Source: Dictyoglomus sp.
Lineage (GTDB): Bacteria > Dictyoglomota > Dictyoglomia > Dictyoglomales > Dictyoglomaceae
Direction of reading: 5' to 3'
NCBI GenBank assembly: GCA_025060475.1
Contig: JANXBZ010000002.1
Coordinates: 62,001 to 126,000 of the forward strand
DNA length: 64,000 nt
The number at the start of each line of letters is the position of its first letter. The first letter of the stretch is position 1. This document shows positions 34,066 through 42,084 of this stretch, in pieces. The position numbers and the translations under genes were made by a program. The notes under the pieces were generated by a model. That model was not told the origin of the DNA, ran no database searches, and saw only the letters and a program-made list of their open reading frames with translations.

Positions 34066-34215
34066 ATGAAAAAAAGAATTTTATCTATAGTTTTAATAAT
34101 TATCTTATTTCTTTTTAGTATTGCAATAGCAGATCCCAATGAGGCTGATGGGAATCAAACTACAAGTCTTCTGCCAGTGGTTAAAATAGAAAGGGAGGTT
34201 TCTGTAAAAGATTAA
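34066..34215 (+). CDS. Small secreted peptide precursor (49 codons)
   Basis: ATG 34066 is preceded by AGGAGG at ideal spacing. The product starts MKKRILSIVLIIILFLFS, then IAIADPNEADGN: lysine/arginine head, a hydrophobic core of about 15 and an AxA-type cleavage site (IAIA|D). Mature length would be about 27 residues, ending SLLPVVKIEREVSVKD. A strong terminator follows 15 bases after the stop, which is unusual for random frames. I know no family. Its size and build resemble pro-peptides of bacterial signalling systems, and the divergent neighbour is a TPR/HTH protein. Other options are a membrane-interacting or regulatory peptide. Confidence 0.7.
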   Translation: MKKRILSIVLIIILFLFSIAIADPNEADGNQTTSLLPVVKIEREVSVKD

Positions 34216-34229
34216 AAAATTATTCTTAA

Positions 34230-34260
34230 ATGGGGAAGGTTATTCTTCCCCATATTTTTT
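34230..34260 (+). terminator. Intrinsic terminator after the peptide gene
   Basis: ATGGGGAAG (34230-34238), a 6-base loop and CTTCCCCAT (34245-34253) form a 9-bp stem followed by ATTTTTT. It ends about nine bases before ATG 34269 of the sensor gene. Expression of the sensor therefore depends on readthrough or on a promoter I do not see. Confidence 0.85.
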
Positions 34261-34268
34261 GAAAATAA

Positions 34269-36560
34269 ATGAGAAAAATTATAATTATTTTTTTAAACAT
34301 ACTAATAATATCCTTTCTTTTTGGAGAGACAAATAAAGATTATATCCATATAGCAGGAGATTATAAATTTCCACCCTTTGAATACTTAGATGAGGATGGA
34401 AATGCGAGGGGTTTTTCTGTAGATATTATTAATGAACTTAGTAAAGAGCTTAAAAAAAATGTAGTTATTGAACTTATACCATGGGAACAAGCAATTTCTA
34501 AACTAAGGAAAAAAGAGGTAGATGGAGTAGCATTGATGAGAATTACTGAGGAAAGAAAAAAGGAATTTGATTTTGTTCCCTATTTTGAAAATTTTAGCGT
34601 CATAGTTGTTTTAAAAGACTCTCCTATACAAAACTTTATGGATTTAAGGGGTAAAAAAATCTCTTGTTTAAATTTGGATGTTGCTCATAGTTTTCTTTTA
34701 AAAGTGGGAGAGGTATTTCCTAAAACTTCTTCTGAAGAAGTATTAAGATCAGTTTTAAACAAAGAAGTATCTGCAGGAGTTGTTAATTACTATGTGGCAA
34801 GATGGATAATAAATAAAAATGATTGGCATGATAAATTAAAAATTCTTTCCGATAAACTTTTTACAAATTATGCAGGTATAGCTCTTCCCAAAGATAGTCC
34901 TTATTTAGATGAAATTCAAAGGGGAATTTCTAAGATTATTAAAAGTCCTGTTTACAATAATCTTATTTTAAAATGGTTTGGAGAAGAAGTTATCTTAAAG
35001 GAAGAAGTAAGAAGAAAAGAAATTTTTAGCCAAATTCTAATTTATATTTCTCTTTTCATTCTGCTACTTCTTTTAGGAGTTTTTATTAGTAGAAGATATT
35101 TAAAAAAAGAAATATATAGACAAATCCTTTACATTAGAAGTCTTTATAATTTTCTAAAGGATACCTTTTCTAAGGAAATAGAAGAAATAGAAGAAATATA
35201 TTTTGAAAAAATAAAAGAGATATTTCCTAAGTGTAAAATAAAATATTTTAAAAAAACTAACGGAGATTATTTATTATTAAAATCTTATCCCGAAGAGAAA
35301 AGTTATTCCCTTAATTTGGAGAGCTTAACAGAAATTCCAGGGGAAAAGTATTTTTTCAAGGACACCAAAAAGGTTTTTTCCTGTGTTGTAATTGAGGGAG
35401 AGACGGAAAAATATAAAGAAGTTTTTCAAATCTTATCTAAGGAGTTTGAAACTCTTCTTTTAAATCTTGAGTCAGAAAGAAAATTAAAGCAATCTGAAGA
35501 ATTTTCTAAACTTTTAGATTCTTTTTCTTCTATATATAGGGATAAATCTTTAAACTTAGAAGATTTTCTTAATAGAATTATAAAATGTTTACAAGGGGAT
35601 GCAGGATCAATCATGATTTATTTCGAAGAGGAAAAGGTTCTTAAGATAAAGGCGAGTGTGGGTCTTCCTGAGGAAGTTGTGGAAAAAACGGTATTAAAAC
35701 TGGGAGAGGGAATTGCAGGGTGGGTTGCTGAGAATAAAGTACCTTTAATTTTAGAAGATGTTTACAAAGATAAGAGATTTAAAATTATTGAACCTAGAAT
35801 AAATATTAAATCTTCCATTTCTTATCCCTTAATCCATGAAGGAGAATTAATAGGAGTTTTAAATATAAATAGTTTTAAAGAATATAGAAAATTTACCGAA
35901 GAAAACCTCTTAATAATTGAAAAGATAGCCCCTCTCTTAGCATTAGCTTTATATAAAGAAGAATTAAGAAATAAGATAAAAATATTAGATCGAGAAGCAT
36001 TATTTATATTAGTAGAAGCTATAGATGCAAGGGATCCATATACAGGAGGTCATTCTCGAGGTGTGAGAGATTTTTCTATGGAGTTAGGGAGGAAAATAGG
36101 ATTGGATGAGGAAGATTTAAAAAAATTAGAATATGCAAGTTATCTTCATGATGTAGGAAAGATAAAAGTACCTGATTTCATATTAAGAAAACCAGGAAGG
36201 TTAACTGAAGAAGAATATAATGTGATAAAACTTCATACCATATGGGGAGAGGATATTGTTAAGAATTTTTCAGTTTTTAAAGGAATTAGTTCCATTATAA
36301 GATATCATCATGAAAGATGGGATGGAAAAGGATATCCCGATGGTTTAATAGAGGAAGAAATTCCTCTTTTCTCAAGAATTATTGCACTATCTGATAGTTT
36401 TCAAGCAATGACCTCTTTCAGACCTTACAGAAAAAAACTTACTTTAGAAGAGGCAATAGAAGAAATAAAGATAAATAGGGGTAAGCAGTTTGACCCCTAT
36501 TTATCTGATATATTTATAGAGACAATATTAGAGAAAATGAAAAAGAGTTTAATCCTCTAA
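34269..36560 (+). CDS. Membrane sensor: SBP-type domain, GAF, HD-GYP
   Basis: A 763-residue membrane protein. It has a signal peptide (about 1-19), a bacterial extracellular solute-binding domain family 3 (about 24-240, GDYKFPPFEYLDEDGNARGF), one membrane helix (about 255-275), a GAF domain (about 425-565, GDAGSIMIYF, GEGIAGWVAENK) and an HD-GYP domain (about 590-755) with YLHDVGKIKVP (H627, D628) and HHERWDGKGYPDGL. HD-GYP domains hydrolyse cyclic di-GMP, so it could turn an outside small-molecule or peptide signal into a change of that messenger. No ribosome binding site precedes ATG 34269, which follows directly on a terminator. The C-terminus overlaps the GH1 gene by 12 bases. Confidence 0.88.
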   Translation: MRKIIIIFLNILIISFLFGETNKDYIHIAGDYKFPPFEYLDEDGNARGFSVDIINELSKELKKNVVIELIPWEQAISKLRKKEVDGVALMRITEERKKEFDFVPYFENFSVIVVLKDSPIQNFMDLRGKKISCLNLDVAHSFLLKVGEVFPKTSSEEVLRSVLNKEVSAGVVNYYVARWIINKNDWHDKLKILSDKLFTNYAGIALPKDSPYLDEIQRGISKIIKSPVYNNLILKWFGEEVILKEEVRRKEIFSQILIYISLFILLLLLGVFISRRYLKKEIYRQILYIRSLYNFLKDTFSKEIEEIEEIYFEKIKEIFPKCKIKYFKKTNGDYLLLKSYPEEKSYSLNLESLTEIPGEKYFFKDTKKVFSCVVIEGETEKYKEVFQILSKEFETLLLNLESERKLKQSEEFSKLLDSFSSIYRDKSLNLEDFLNRIIKCLQGDAGSIMIYFEEEKVLKIKASVGLPEEVVEKTVLKLGEGIAGWVAENKVPLILEDVYKDKRFKIIEPRINIKSSISYPLIHEGELIGVLNINSFKEYRKFTEENLLIIEKIAPLLALALYKEELRNKIKILDREALFILVEAIDARDPYTGGHSRGVRDFSMELGRKIGLDEEDLKKLEYASYLHDVGKIKVPDFILRKPGRLTEEEYNVIKLHTIWGEDIVKNFSVFKGISSIIRYHHERWDGKGYPDGLIEEEIPLFSRIIALSDSFQAMTSFRPYRKKLTLEEAIEEIKINRGKQFDPYLSDIFIETILEKMKKSLIL

Positions 36561-37892
36561 TCCATTTTGTTCAATTACTTTTTTATAAAAATAGGCAGAA
36601 TCCTTTAAGATTCTCTTTTGGGTTTCATAATCAGTATAAACTATTCCAAATCTTTTACTATAGCCATGAGCCCATTCAAAATTATCCATTAAGCTCCAGA
36701 CAAAATATCCCCTTAAATCTACTCCATCCTTTAATGCATTGTAGGCTTCTTTTATATGTTCCTTTAGGTAATTAATTCTTTTTTCGTCTTTTACTTTACT
36801 ATCCTCTAATAATACATCATTAAATGCGGCTCCATTTTCTGTTATATAAATAGCTTTGGGATAATCTTTTTTAAGTCTTATTAGGAGTTCATAAAGTCCC
36901 TTAGGATATATTTCCCATCCCATTTCTGTTTTTTCTTTTTCTGTGGATACAAATTTAATTCCTAAAAAAGGATTCTCTGGATCTTTCTTAACAATTGATC
37001 TTGTGTAATAATTTACCCCAATAAAGTCAAAGGGAAGATTTATGGTTTTAAAATCGTCAAGAGGGAAATCAAAAGCCCATTTATTCTTTTCTAATATTTT
37101 CCATATATCTTCAGGATATTTCCCATAAAAGAGAGGATCTAAAAACCATCTATTTACAAATCCATCTTGAATCTGAACTGCTTCCCAATCTTCAGGGATA
37201 TTTTCTCCGGGATGTATGGGAGAAAGATTTAAAGATATGCCAATTTGTCCTCTAATCCTATTCTCAAAAAAAGATTGAACAGCTAAGCCATGAGCTAAAA
37301 GAAGATTATGGCTTGCAATAAAAGCTCCTTTCATGTCTCTTTTTCCTGGAGCATGAACTCCAAAGCCATAACCTAAAAAGGCATGAACCCAAGGTTCATT
37401 TAGAGTAATCCAAATAATATCGTATTCTTTGAAGGTTTTAAACATAAAGTTTGCATATTCAGAAAAGTATTTTGAGGTATCTCTATTCAACCACCCTCCT
37501 TTATTCTCTAAGGCTTGGGGAAGATCCCAATGATAAAGGGTTATAGCAGGTTTAATATTTTTTGATAATAAGGTTTCTATAAGTTCTCTATAAAAATTAA
37601 GACCTTTTAGATTTAAAGATCCCTTTCCTTCAGGAAAAATTCTTGCCCAAGATATGGAAAAACGATAAGCATTTAGACCAATAAATTCCATAATTTCTAC
37701 ATCTTCTTTCCATCTATGATAGTGATCACATGCTATATCTCCATTTTGATTTTGATAAATAGTTCCAGGGGTGTGAGTGAATCTATCCCATACTGTCTCT
37801 CCCTTTCCATCTTCATAGACTCCTCCTTCAATTTGATAAGATGCTGTCGCTGTTCCCCATAAAAATCCCTTCGGAAAGATATATTTTGCCAA
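36549..37892 (-). CDS. Beta-glucosidase/beta-glycosidase, GH1
   Basis: A 447-residue GH1 glycosidase. FPKGFLWGTATASYQIEG is the N-terminal signature, TLNEPWVHA carries the acid/base Glu and IYITENGAAFND the nucleophile Glu. GTG 37901 is part of the ribosome binding site GGAGGTG, and the spacing points instead to TTG 37892 (reading M-AKYIFPKGF) as the start. It acts in the cytosol, since no signal peptide is present. It would cleave cellobiose-like and other beta-glycosides, backing up the phosphorylases. The gene overlaps the sensor gene at its 3' end. Confidence 0.93.
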   Translation of the reverse strand: MAKYIFPKGFLWGTATASYQIEGGVYEDGKGETVWDRFTHTPGTIYQNQNGDIACDHYHRWKEDVEIMEFIGLNAYRFSISWARIFPEGKGSLNLKGLNFYRELIETLLSKNIKPAITLYHWDLPQALENKGGWLNRDTSKYFSEYANFMFKTFKEYDIIWITLNEPWVHAFLGYGFGVHAPGKRDMKGAFIASHNLLLAHGLAVQSFFENRIRGQIGISLNLSPIHPGENIPEDWEAVQIQDGFVNRWFLDPLFYGKYPEDIWKILEKNKWAFDFPLDDFKTINLPFDFIGVNYYTRSIVKKDPENPFLGIKFVSTEKEKTEMGWEIYPKGLYELLIRLKKDYPKAIYITENGAAFNDVLLEDSKVKDEKRINYLKEHIKEAYNALKDGVDLRGYFVWSLMDNFEWAHGYSKRFGIVYTDYETQKRILKDSAYFYKKVIEQNGLED

Positions 37893-38137
37893 AAATATCA
37901 CCTCCAGTTTTTTAAAACTTTCTCTCTCTTAAGGGTAAAATCAGGCAAGACAGAAGATATTAATTTAGGGGATATATCACTAATTCTAGAAAAACTAATG
38001 TTGTGTCTCCTTTTATTTCTCTCCTGTTCTATAAATCTTTATCAAATAAAAATTTAGGGAAGTAGGTATAAAGTTTTTTAAGTTTTATTCTATCTAAATC
38101 TCCTACTTCCCCGATAAGAAGTTTTACTTAAAAAAAC
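37893..38137. other. 245-base gap with long-loop hairpin
   Basis: Between GH1 and tRNA-Asn. It holds the GGAGGT site for GH1 (37894-37901 region), T7 directly after the tRNA CCA on the minus strand, and the inverted repeat annotated separately. A TGATATATC sequence near 37980 could be part of the GH1 promoter, but I cannot support it well. No ORF of note was found. Confidence 0.5.
38057..38111 (-). other. Perfect 10-bp inverted repeat with 35-base loop
   Basis: GGGAAGTAGG (38057-38066) and CCTACTTCCC (38102-38111) are perfect complements around a 35-base AT-rich loop. On the minus strand the repeat is followed by TAAATTTTTATTTG. It lies 26 bases beyond the tRNA-Asn 3' end. It may be a tRNA transcript terminator, or a structured leader or regulatory RNA. 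Its loop is unusually long for a terminator. Confidence 0.5.
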
Positions 38138-38212
38138 TGGCTCCTCGGGCAGGATTCGAACCTGCAACCCGCCGGTTAACAGCCGGCCGCTCTACCGTTG
38201 AGCTACCGAGGA
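38138..38212 (-). tRNA. tRNA-Asn (anticodon GUU)
   Basis: Minus strand. The 5' end is TCCTCGG at 38212-38206 and pairs with CCGAGGA. The discriminator is G and CCA is encoded (38140-38138). The anticodon loop CTGTTAA gives GTT. The sequence from TCCTCGGTAGCTC to GAGGAGCCA is close to E. coli tRNA-Asn. A run of seven T follows CCA after one G. Confidence 0.96.
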
Positions 38213-38226
38213 GCGATTTTGATAAA

Positions 38227-38255
38227 ATTATATATAAGAGTCTGGAAAAAATCAA
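38227..38255 (-). promoter_or_regulatory. Promoter of tRNA-Asn
   Basis: On the minus strand TTGATT (38250-38255), a 17-base spacer and TATAAT (38227-38232). Transcription would start about eight bases ahead of the tRNA. It overlaps the short control region of the divergent archaemetzincin gene. Confidence 0.7.
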
Positions 38256-38279
38256 TACTATTGAGTTAAAATAAAATTA

Positions 38280-38819
38280 ATGAGAGATAAAAAAATATAT
38301 CTTGTTCCCATAGGAAAGGTTAGAATTGAAATTTTAGAGTATTTAAAGGAAAACTTATCCTTAATTTTTCCATATTTTTTTGAAGTAAGCGATGAAATCT
38401 CAATTCCTGAAAATAGTTTGAATGTAAAAAGAAATCAATATTTTTCTCCGTTATTTTTAGAAAAGCTCTCTAAATTAGAACTAGAGCAAGCCTTTAAAAT
38501 TCTCGGAATAACAGAAGTAGACTTATATGTTCCAGATTTAAATTATATTTTTGGTCAAGCAAAGATTAGAGGTAGAGAGGCTTTGATTAGTTTAGCTCGT
38601 TTAAACAATACTTTTTATGGATTACCTGAGAATATAAAACTTTTGAAGGAAAGAGCAATAAAAGAAGCTGTGCATGAGTTAGGCCATACCTTTGGTCTTG
38701 AGCATTGTTCCAATCCTAAATGTGTTATGTTTTTTTCTAACAGCTTAAAAGATACTGATCATAAGAAAGAAAAATTTTGTAATCGTTGTTCCTCTCTTAT
38801 TTCTCAGTTTTTTACATAG
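38280..38819 (+). CDS. amzA: Archaemetzincin zinc metalloprotease
   Basis: A 179-residue zinc peptidase. The motif HELGHTFGLEHCSNPKCVMF matches HExxHxxGxxH followed by CxxxCxM, and a C-terminal CNRC gives the second zinc site, which is the archaemetzincin layout. The family is common in archaea and patchy in bacteria, so transfer from archaea is possible. No signal peptide is present. ATG 38280 has no ribosome binding site, and a TAAAAT -10 at 38267-38272 would start transcription at about the ATG, so the mRNA is probably leaderless. Natural substrates are unknown. Confidence 0.9.
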   Translation: MRDKKIYLVPIGKVRIEILEYLKENLSLIFPYFFEVSDEISIPENSLNVKRNQYFSPLFLEKLSKLELEQAFKILGITEVDLYVPDLNYIFGQAKIRGREALISLARLNNTFYGLPENIKLLKERAIKEAVHELGHTFGLEHCSNPKCVMFFSNSLKDTDHKKEKFCNRCSSLISQFFT

Positions 38820-41247
38820 CTTTCTCTAATTTAATCTCGTTAAAGCTCTTAATCTTTAAATTTTTCTCAATGTAATCTAAATCATGAATAGTTTTAAAGT
38901 AAATAGAATATTCCTCTTTGGGATAGAGATTAAAATAATTATCCTCCCATTCTGTATTATCTAGTTCTAGAGCAAGCCACAAAACAATATTATTCGATTC
39001 GAATTTTATTCTGTAATTTTCTCCTTCTTTTTCAATTTTATAAAGTACTTTTGCTTGGGGTAAATTGATATGTTTAAATTCTTTAAAGAAATATTCGTTT
39101 CTATCTATTAAATTTCCATTCTTAGAAAATAGGTTTACTTTCAAAAATTCTTTATTTGGATCAGGGTTTAATTTTGAAAGAGAATAGAGCTTAACACTAG
39201 AGTTAGATGGAATCCTTATCTCTAAATCGTAGTTTCTCCTTTTTTCACCTATAAAGGATAAAAGTTGAATGTTTAATTTCCCTTCAAAATCTTCTAGGGT
39301 ATCATTCACCCCAAAAATTATTAGCTCCTTTTCTTTTTCTTCTATATTTACTTTTATTGGTTTAAAAGCTCTTTTTACAAAATAATATGAGGGTTTTTCC
39401 CTTTTATAATAATCTATAATGCTCCATGAAATCACAGGCCAACAGTCATTCCATTGCCATATTAATGTTCCTGCTGTGTCAAATTTATTATTTCTCCAAT
39501 GTTCTATTCCAGTTTTTAAGGCTAAACCTTGATTTATTTGAGCAAGATATATATACTCTTCCATATCTGAGGTAATCTTAAAATGTTCCGCAAGAAATCT
39601 AATTATTCTTTCTGTTCCTTGAGTTTGTTTATTATGAAATTCTATTTCTTCACTTTGAGGATAATATTCCTCAGGAGATGTTATAAATTTCATTATTGTA
39701 TCTTTATGGGGAGGAGCTTGAAATCCAAATTCACTTATAAATCTCCCATTATCCTTCAGATATTCCTTGTAATCTGACCAACCAGACCATACAGACCAGC
39801 TGTGCCTATCTCCCTCTTTTTCACTATTAGGATCTTTTCCTCCAAAGGGACTACTAGGCCAGTAGGGTCTTGTCATATCCAATCTTGCGCATACGTCGGG
39901 AAGGATTTTGTGGTATATGCTCTCACCCCAGAATCTTTCTCTTTCTCCCCACCATTTTGCATGATAACCCCAATCATTTTCATTATTTCCACACCATAAA
40001 ACAATAGATGGATGATTTCTTAGCTTTTTAATTATAATTTCTGCTTCTTCTCTTATTTTTTCTAAGAATTCATCACTTTCAGGATACTCTCCACAAGAAA
40101 ACATAAAATCTTGCCATATCATAATTCCCATTTCATCACAAAGATCATAAAAGATATCTTTTTCGTAGATTCCTCCTCCCCAAACCCTAATCATATTTAC
40201 TCCTATATCTTTAGCTTTTTTAAGAAGAATTCTGTAATCCTCATCTTTCACTCTTGGAAGAAAAGAATCACAAGGAATCCAATTAACTCCTTTTGCGAAT
40301 ATAGGGATATTATTTATATAAAAAATAAAGCTATCTTTCTCCTCCCTTTGGGTTATTAGATCTACCTTCCTTATTGCGAACTTTTGCTCCTTTCTATCTA
40401 AGATTACTCCGTTTTGATCTACTAACGCTAATTGGAGAGTATATATAGGTTGAGGTCCATAACCATTAGGATACCAGAGTTTAGGGTTAGAAATGGTCAA
40501 TGGAATCTTTATAAATACCTTTCCTTCTGGAAGAGTTAATCTTAACTTTTTTTCAAGAACTATTTTTTCAATGGAAATTCTTAGTGGGACATCAAGGGTA
40601 GAGTTTTCCATTAATTCTATCTCCAATTCCAAGTTTATCTGAGCTCTGTCCTCCATAATTCCTACAGGAATCCATATATCTTTTATCCTTGCTTTTCTCC
40701 ATCCTCTTAGATATACATCTCTAAAGATCCCTGAAGTTGCAAGTCTTGGACCCCAATCCCATCCAAAAGAATATTGTGCTTTTCTTCCAAAAACTCTATA
40801 AGGGTAAAAAGCTCCTTTTAGAGGGGGATAATTTTGGGCCTTCTCTTCTAAAACCCTTGATGGAGAATAAAAATACACTTCTAAGGTATTTTCTCCCTCT
40901 TTTAAATAAGGTTTAATTTCAAAATTCCATGGAATAAACATGTTATCTGTTTCTCCGATTTTATGTCCATTTAAATATATTTCAGTAAAGGTGTCTAAGC
41001 CTTCGAAAGAAAGTTCAATTGAAGGATAGTCTAAGAATTCTTTATGTATTTCAAATTTTTTTTGATAAATCCAATCCTTTTCTTCTACCCAACTTACTTT
41101 ATTCTCATTCTTTCCTATAAAAGGGTCAGGAATTAAATTATTTTCCATTAAGTCTAAATGAATACATCCAGGGACCTTTCCTTTATACCATTTATTTTCC
41201 TTCGATTCCCTAAAAAGCCAAATCCCAGAAAGACTTATCTTTTCCAT
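38812..41247 (-). CDS. Beta-mannosidase-like GH2 enzyme
   Basis: An 811-residue GH2 enzyme of the beta-mannosidase branch. The beta-galactosidase-type N-terminal jelly-roll (SLSGIWLFRESKENKWYKG, GCIHLDL, EGLDTFTEIYLNG) is followed by the catalytic barrel with GVNMIRVWGGGIYE, WCGNNENDWG (acid/base Glu) and FISEFGFQAPP (nucleophile Glu). No signal peptide is present. It would release mannose from mannan-derived oligosaccharides in the cytosol. GGGAGGG precedes the ATG. The 3' end overlaps the convergent archaemetzincin by eight bases. Confidence 0.92.
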   Translation of the reverse strand: MEKISLSGIWLFRESKENKWYKGKVPGCIHLDLMENNLIPDPFIGKNENKVSWVEEKDWIYQKKFEIHKEFLDYPSIELSFEGLDTFTEIYLNGHKIGETDNMFIPWNFEIKPYLKEGENTLEVYFYSPSRVLEEKAQNYPPLKGAFYPYRVFGRKAQYSFGWDWGPRLATSGIFRDVYLRGWRKARIKDIWIPVGIMEDRAQINLELEIELMENSTLDVPLRISIEKIVLEKKLRLTLPEGKVFIKIPLTISNPKLWYPNGYGPQPIYTLQLALVDQNGVILDRKEQKFAIRKVDLITQREEKDSFIFYINNIPIFAKGVNWIPCDSFLPRVKDEDYRILLKKAKDIGVNMIRVWGGGIYEKDIFYDLCDEMGIMIWQDFMFSCGEYPESDEFLEKIREEAEIIIKKLRNHPSIVLWCGNNENDWGYHAKWWGERERFWGESIYHKILPDVCARLDMTRPYWPSSPFGGKDPNSEKEGDRHSWSVWSGWSDYKEYLKDNGRFISEFGFQAPPHKDTIMKFITSPEEYYPQSEEIEFHNKQTQGTERIIRFLAEHFKITSDMEEYIYLAQINQGLALKTGIEHWRNNKFDTAGTLIWQWNDCWPVISWSIIDYYKREKPSYYFVKRAFKPIKVNIEEKEKELIIFGVNDTLEDFEGKLNIQLLSFIGEKRRNYDLEIRIPSNSSVKLYSLSKLNPDPNKEFLKVNLFSKNGNLIDRNEYFFKEFKHINLPQAKVLYKIEKEGENYRIKFESNNIVLWLALELDNTEWEDNYFNLYPKEEYSIYFKTIHDLDYIEKNLKIKSFNEIKLEKAM

Positions 41248-41286
41248 TTAGTCCCTCCCTTAGTTATAATAAAATTATTATATCAA

Positions 41287-41388
41287 TTATTTTGATGCCT
41301 TCAATTGTTGAGCAAGTTTTTTCTTTCTTCTTTTTTCTCTTGCTTTTCTTCTTTTTCTTTTTTCTCTAACTCTCCATTGTCTTCCCAT
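41287..41388 (-). CDS. 33-residue highly basic protein
   Basis: A tiny gene with AGGGAGGT at ideal spacing before ATG 41388 and a clean TAA. The product reads MGRQWRVREKRKRRKAREKR, then RKKKLAQQLKASK, with more than half of residues Lys or Arg. Length and charge resemble small ribosomal proteins such as bTHX, but I see no direct match to its motif. It has its own extended -10 promoter in the palindrome at 41429-41451, and the GH2 gene follows on the same strand. A role in ribosomes or nucleic acid binding is plausible. It might equally be a regulatory leader. Confidence 0.7.
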   Translation of the reverse strand: MGRQWRVREKRKRRKAREKRRKKKLAQQLKASK

Positions 41389-41428
41389 ATTTACCTCCCT
41401 AATACAAAGATTATATAAATCGTCAAAT

Positions 41429-41451
41429 ATTATACCAAAACATGGTATAAT
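41429..41451. promoter_or_regulatory. Palindromic divergent extended -10 promoters
   Basis: ATTATACCA (41429-41437), spacer AAACA, TGGTATAAT (41443-41451) is a perfect 9+5+9 inverted repeat. Each arm is a consensus extended -10 (TGGTATAAT), one per strand. The plus copy would drive the cyclase-like gene and the minus copy the basic-protein gene. RNA polymerase probably cannot occupy both at once. Confidence 0.65.
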
Positions 41452-41481
41452 TTAACTAAACAAAATTGTCGAGGTGAAAAT

Positions 41482-42084
41482 ATGAGTAAATTTGAAATAA
41501 TAGATCTCACCTTAGAACTTTCACCCGATATGATTTTTCCTGAAGAATCTCATTCTATTTTTAAACTAAGCGAATTAGGCAAGACAAGTTTTTGGAATTC
41601 TCCTTTTTATAAAATAGAAATTTCATCTCATACAGGCACTTATATAGAAATTCCTTGGAATGAATTTCCAAAGGATTTCCTTTTAAGGGAAGCTGTTGTT
41701 GTAGATTTATCAGAGATTTGGATGAGAGATGTAATTACCGAAGCAAAGTTTGAGAATTTATATATAGATGGGGGAATGGGAGTTATTTTAAAAACAAAAT
41801 GGTATTCTCGTTGGACATCTGGAGAAATATTTAAAGATTACCCTGTGCTTTCTCTTCCTGCATGCAATATTCTAATTGAAAAAAGAATAAAATTTATTGG
41901 AGTCGATTTTCCCATAAGTAAAGAAGCTCATGATTTATTTTTATCTAGAGATATCTTTCTAATTCATAATCTCTATAATCTTCTTTCCATTAAAAAGGAA
42001 AAGATTTTTTTAGTAATTGCTCCATTGAGCATTAAAGCTTTAAAAATTATTCCCTCAAGAGTTTTTGCGCTTCAACCTGTTTAA
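41482..42084 (+). CDS. Cyclase/kynurenine-formamidase-like protein, variant motif
   Basis: A 200-residue member of the cyclase (kynurenine formamidase-like) family by overall pattern: an N-terminal DLTLELSPDMIFPEE, the motif region SSHTGTYIEIPW, and a C-terminal IIPSRVFALQPV. The family metal-site motif is HxGTHxDxPxH. Here GTY replaces GTH, Glu replaces Asp and the final His is absent, so the usual metal hydrolase activity is doubtful. GAGGTGA precedes the ATG. It ends four bases inside the end of the convergent DivIC-like gene. Confidence 0.7.
   Translation: MSKFEIIDLTLELSPDMIFPEESHSIFKLSELGKTSFWNSPFYKIEISSHTGTYIEIPWNEFPKDFLLREAVVVDLSEIWMRDVITEAKFENLYIDGGMGVILKTKWYSRWTSGEIFKDYPVLSLPACNILIEKRIKFIGVDFPISKEAHDLFLSRDIFLIHNLYNLLSIKKEKIFLVIAPLSIKALKIIPSRVFALQPV

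Noticed and set aside
37978-37989. Second Crp-like site upstream of the GH1 gene
   Set aside because: Only one half (ATATCACT) matches; the other half is GGGG-like, so the site is unconvincing.
37999-38058. Small frame starting MLCLLLFLSC between GH1 and tRNA-Asn
   Set aside because: About 19 codons, no ribosome binding site, and inside an AT-rich gap.
38138-38260. Integrated element at tRNA-Asn
   Set aside because: No integrase, no repeat of the tRNA 3' end and no phage genes found nearby.
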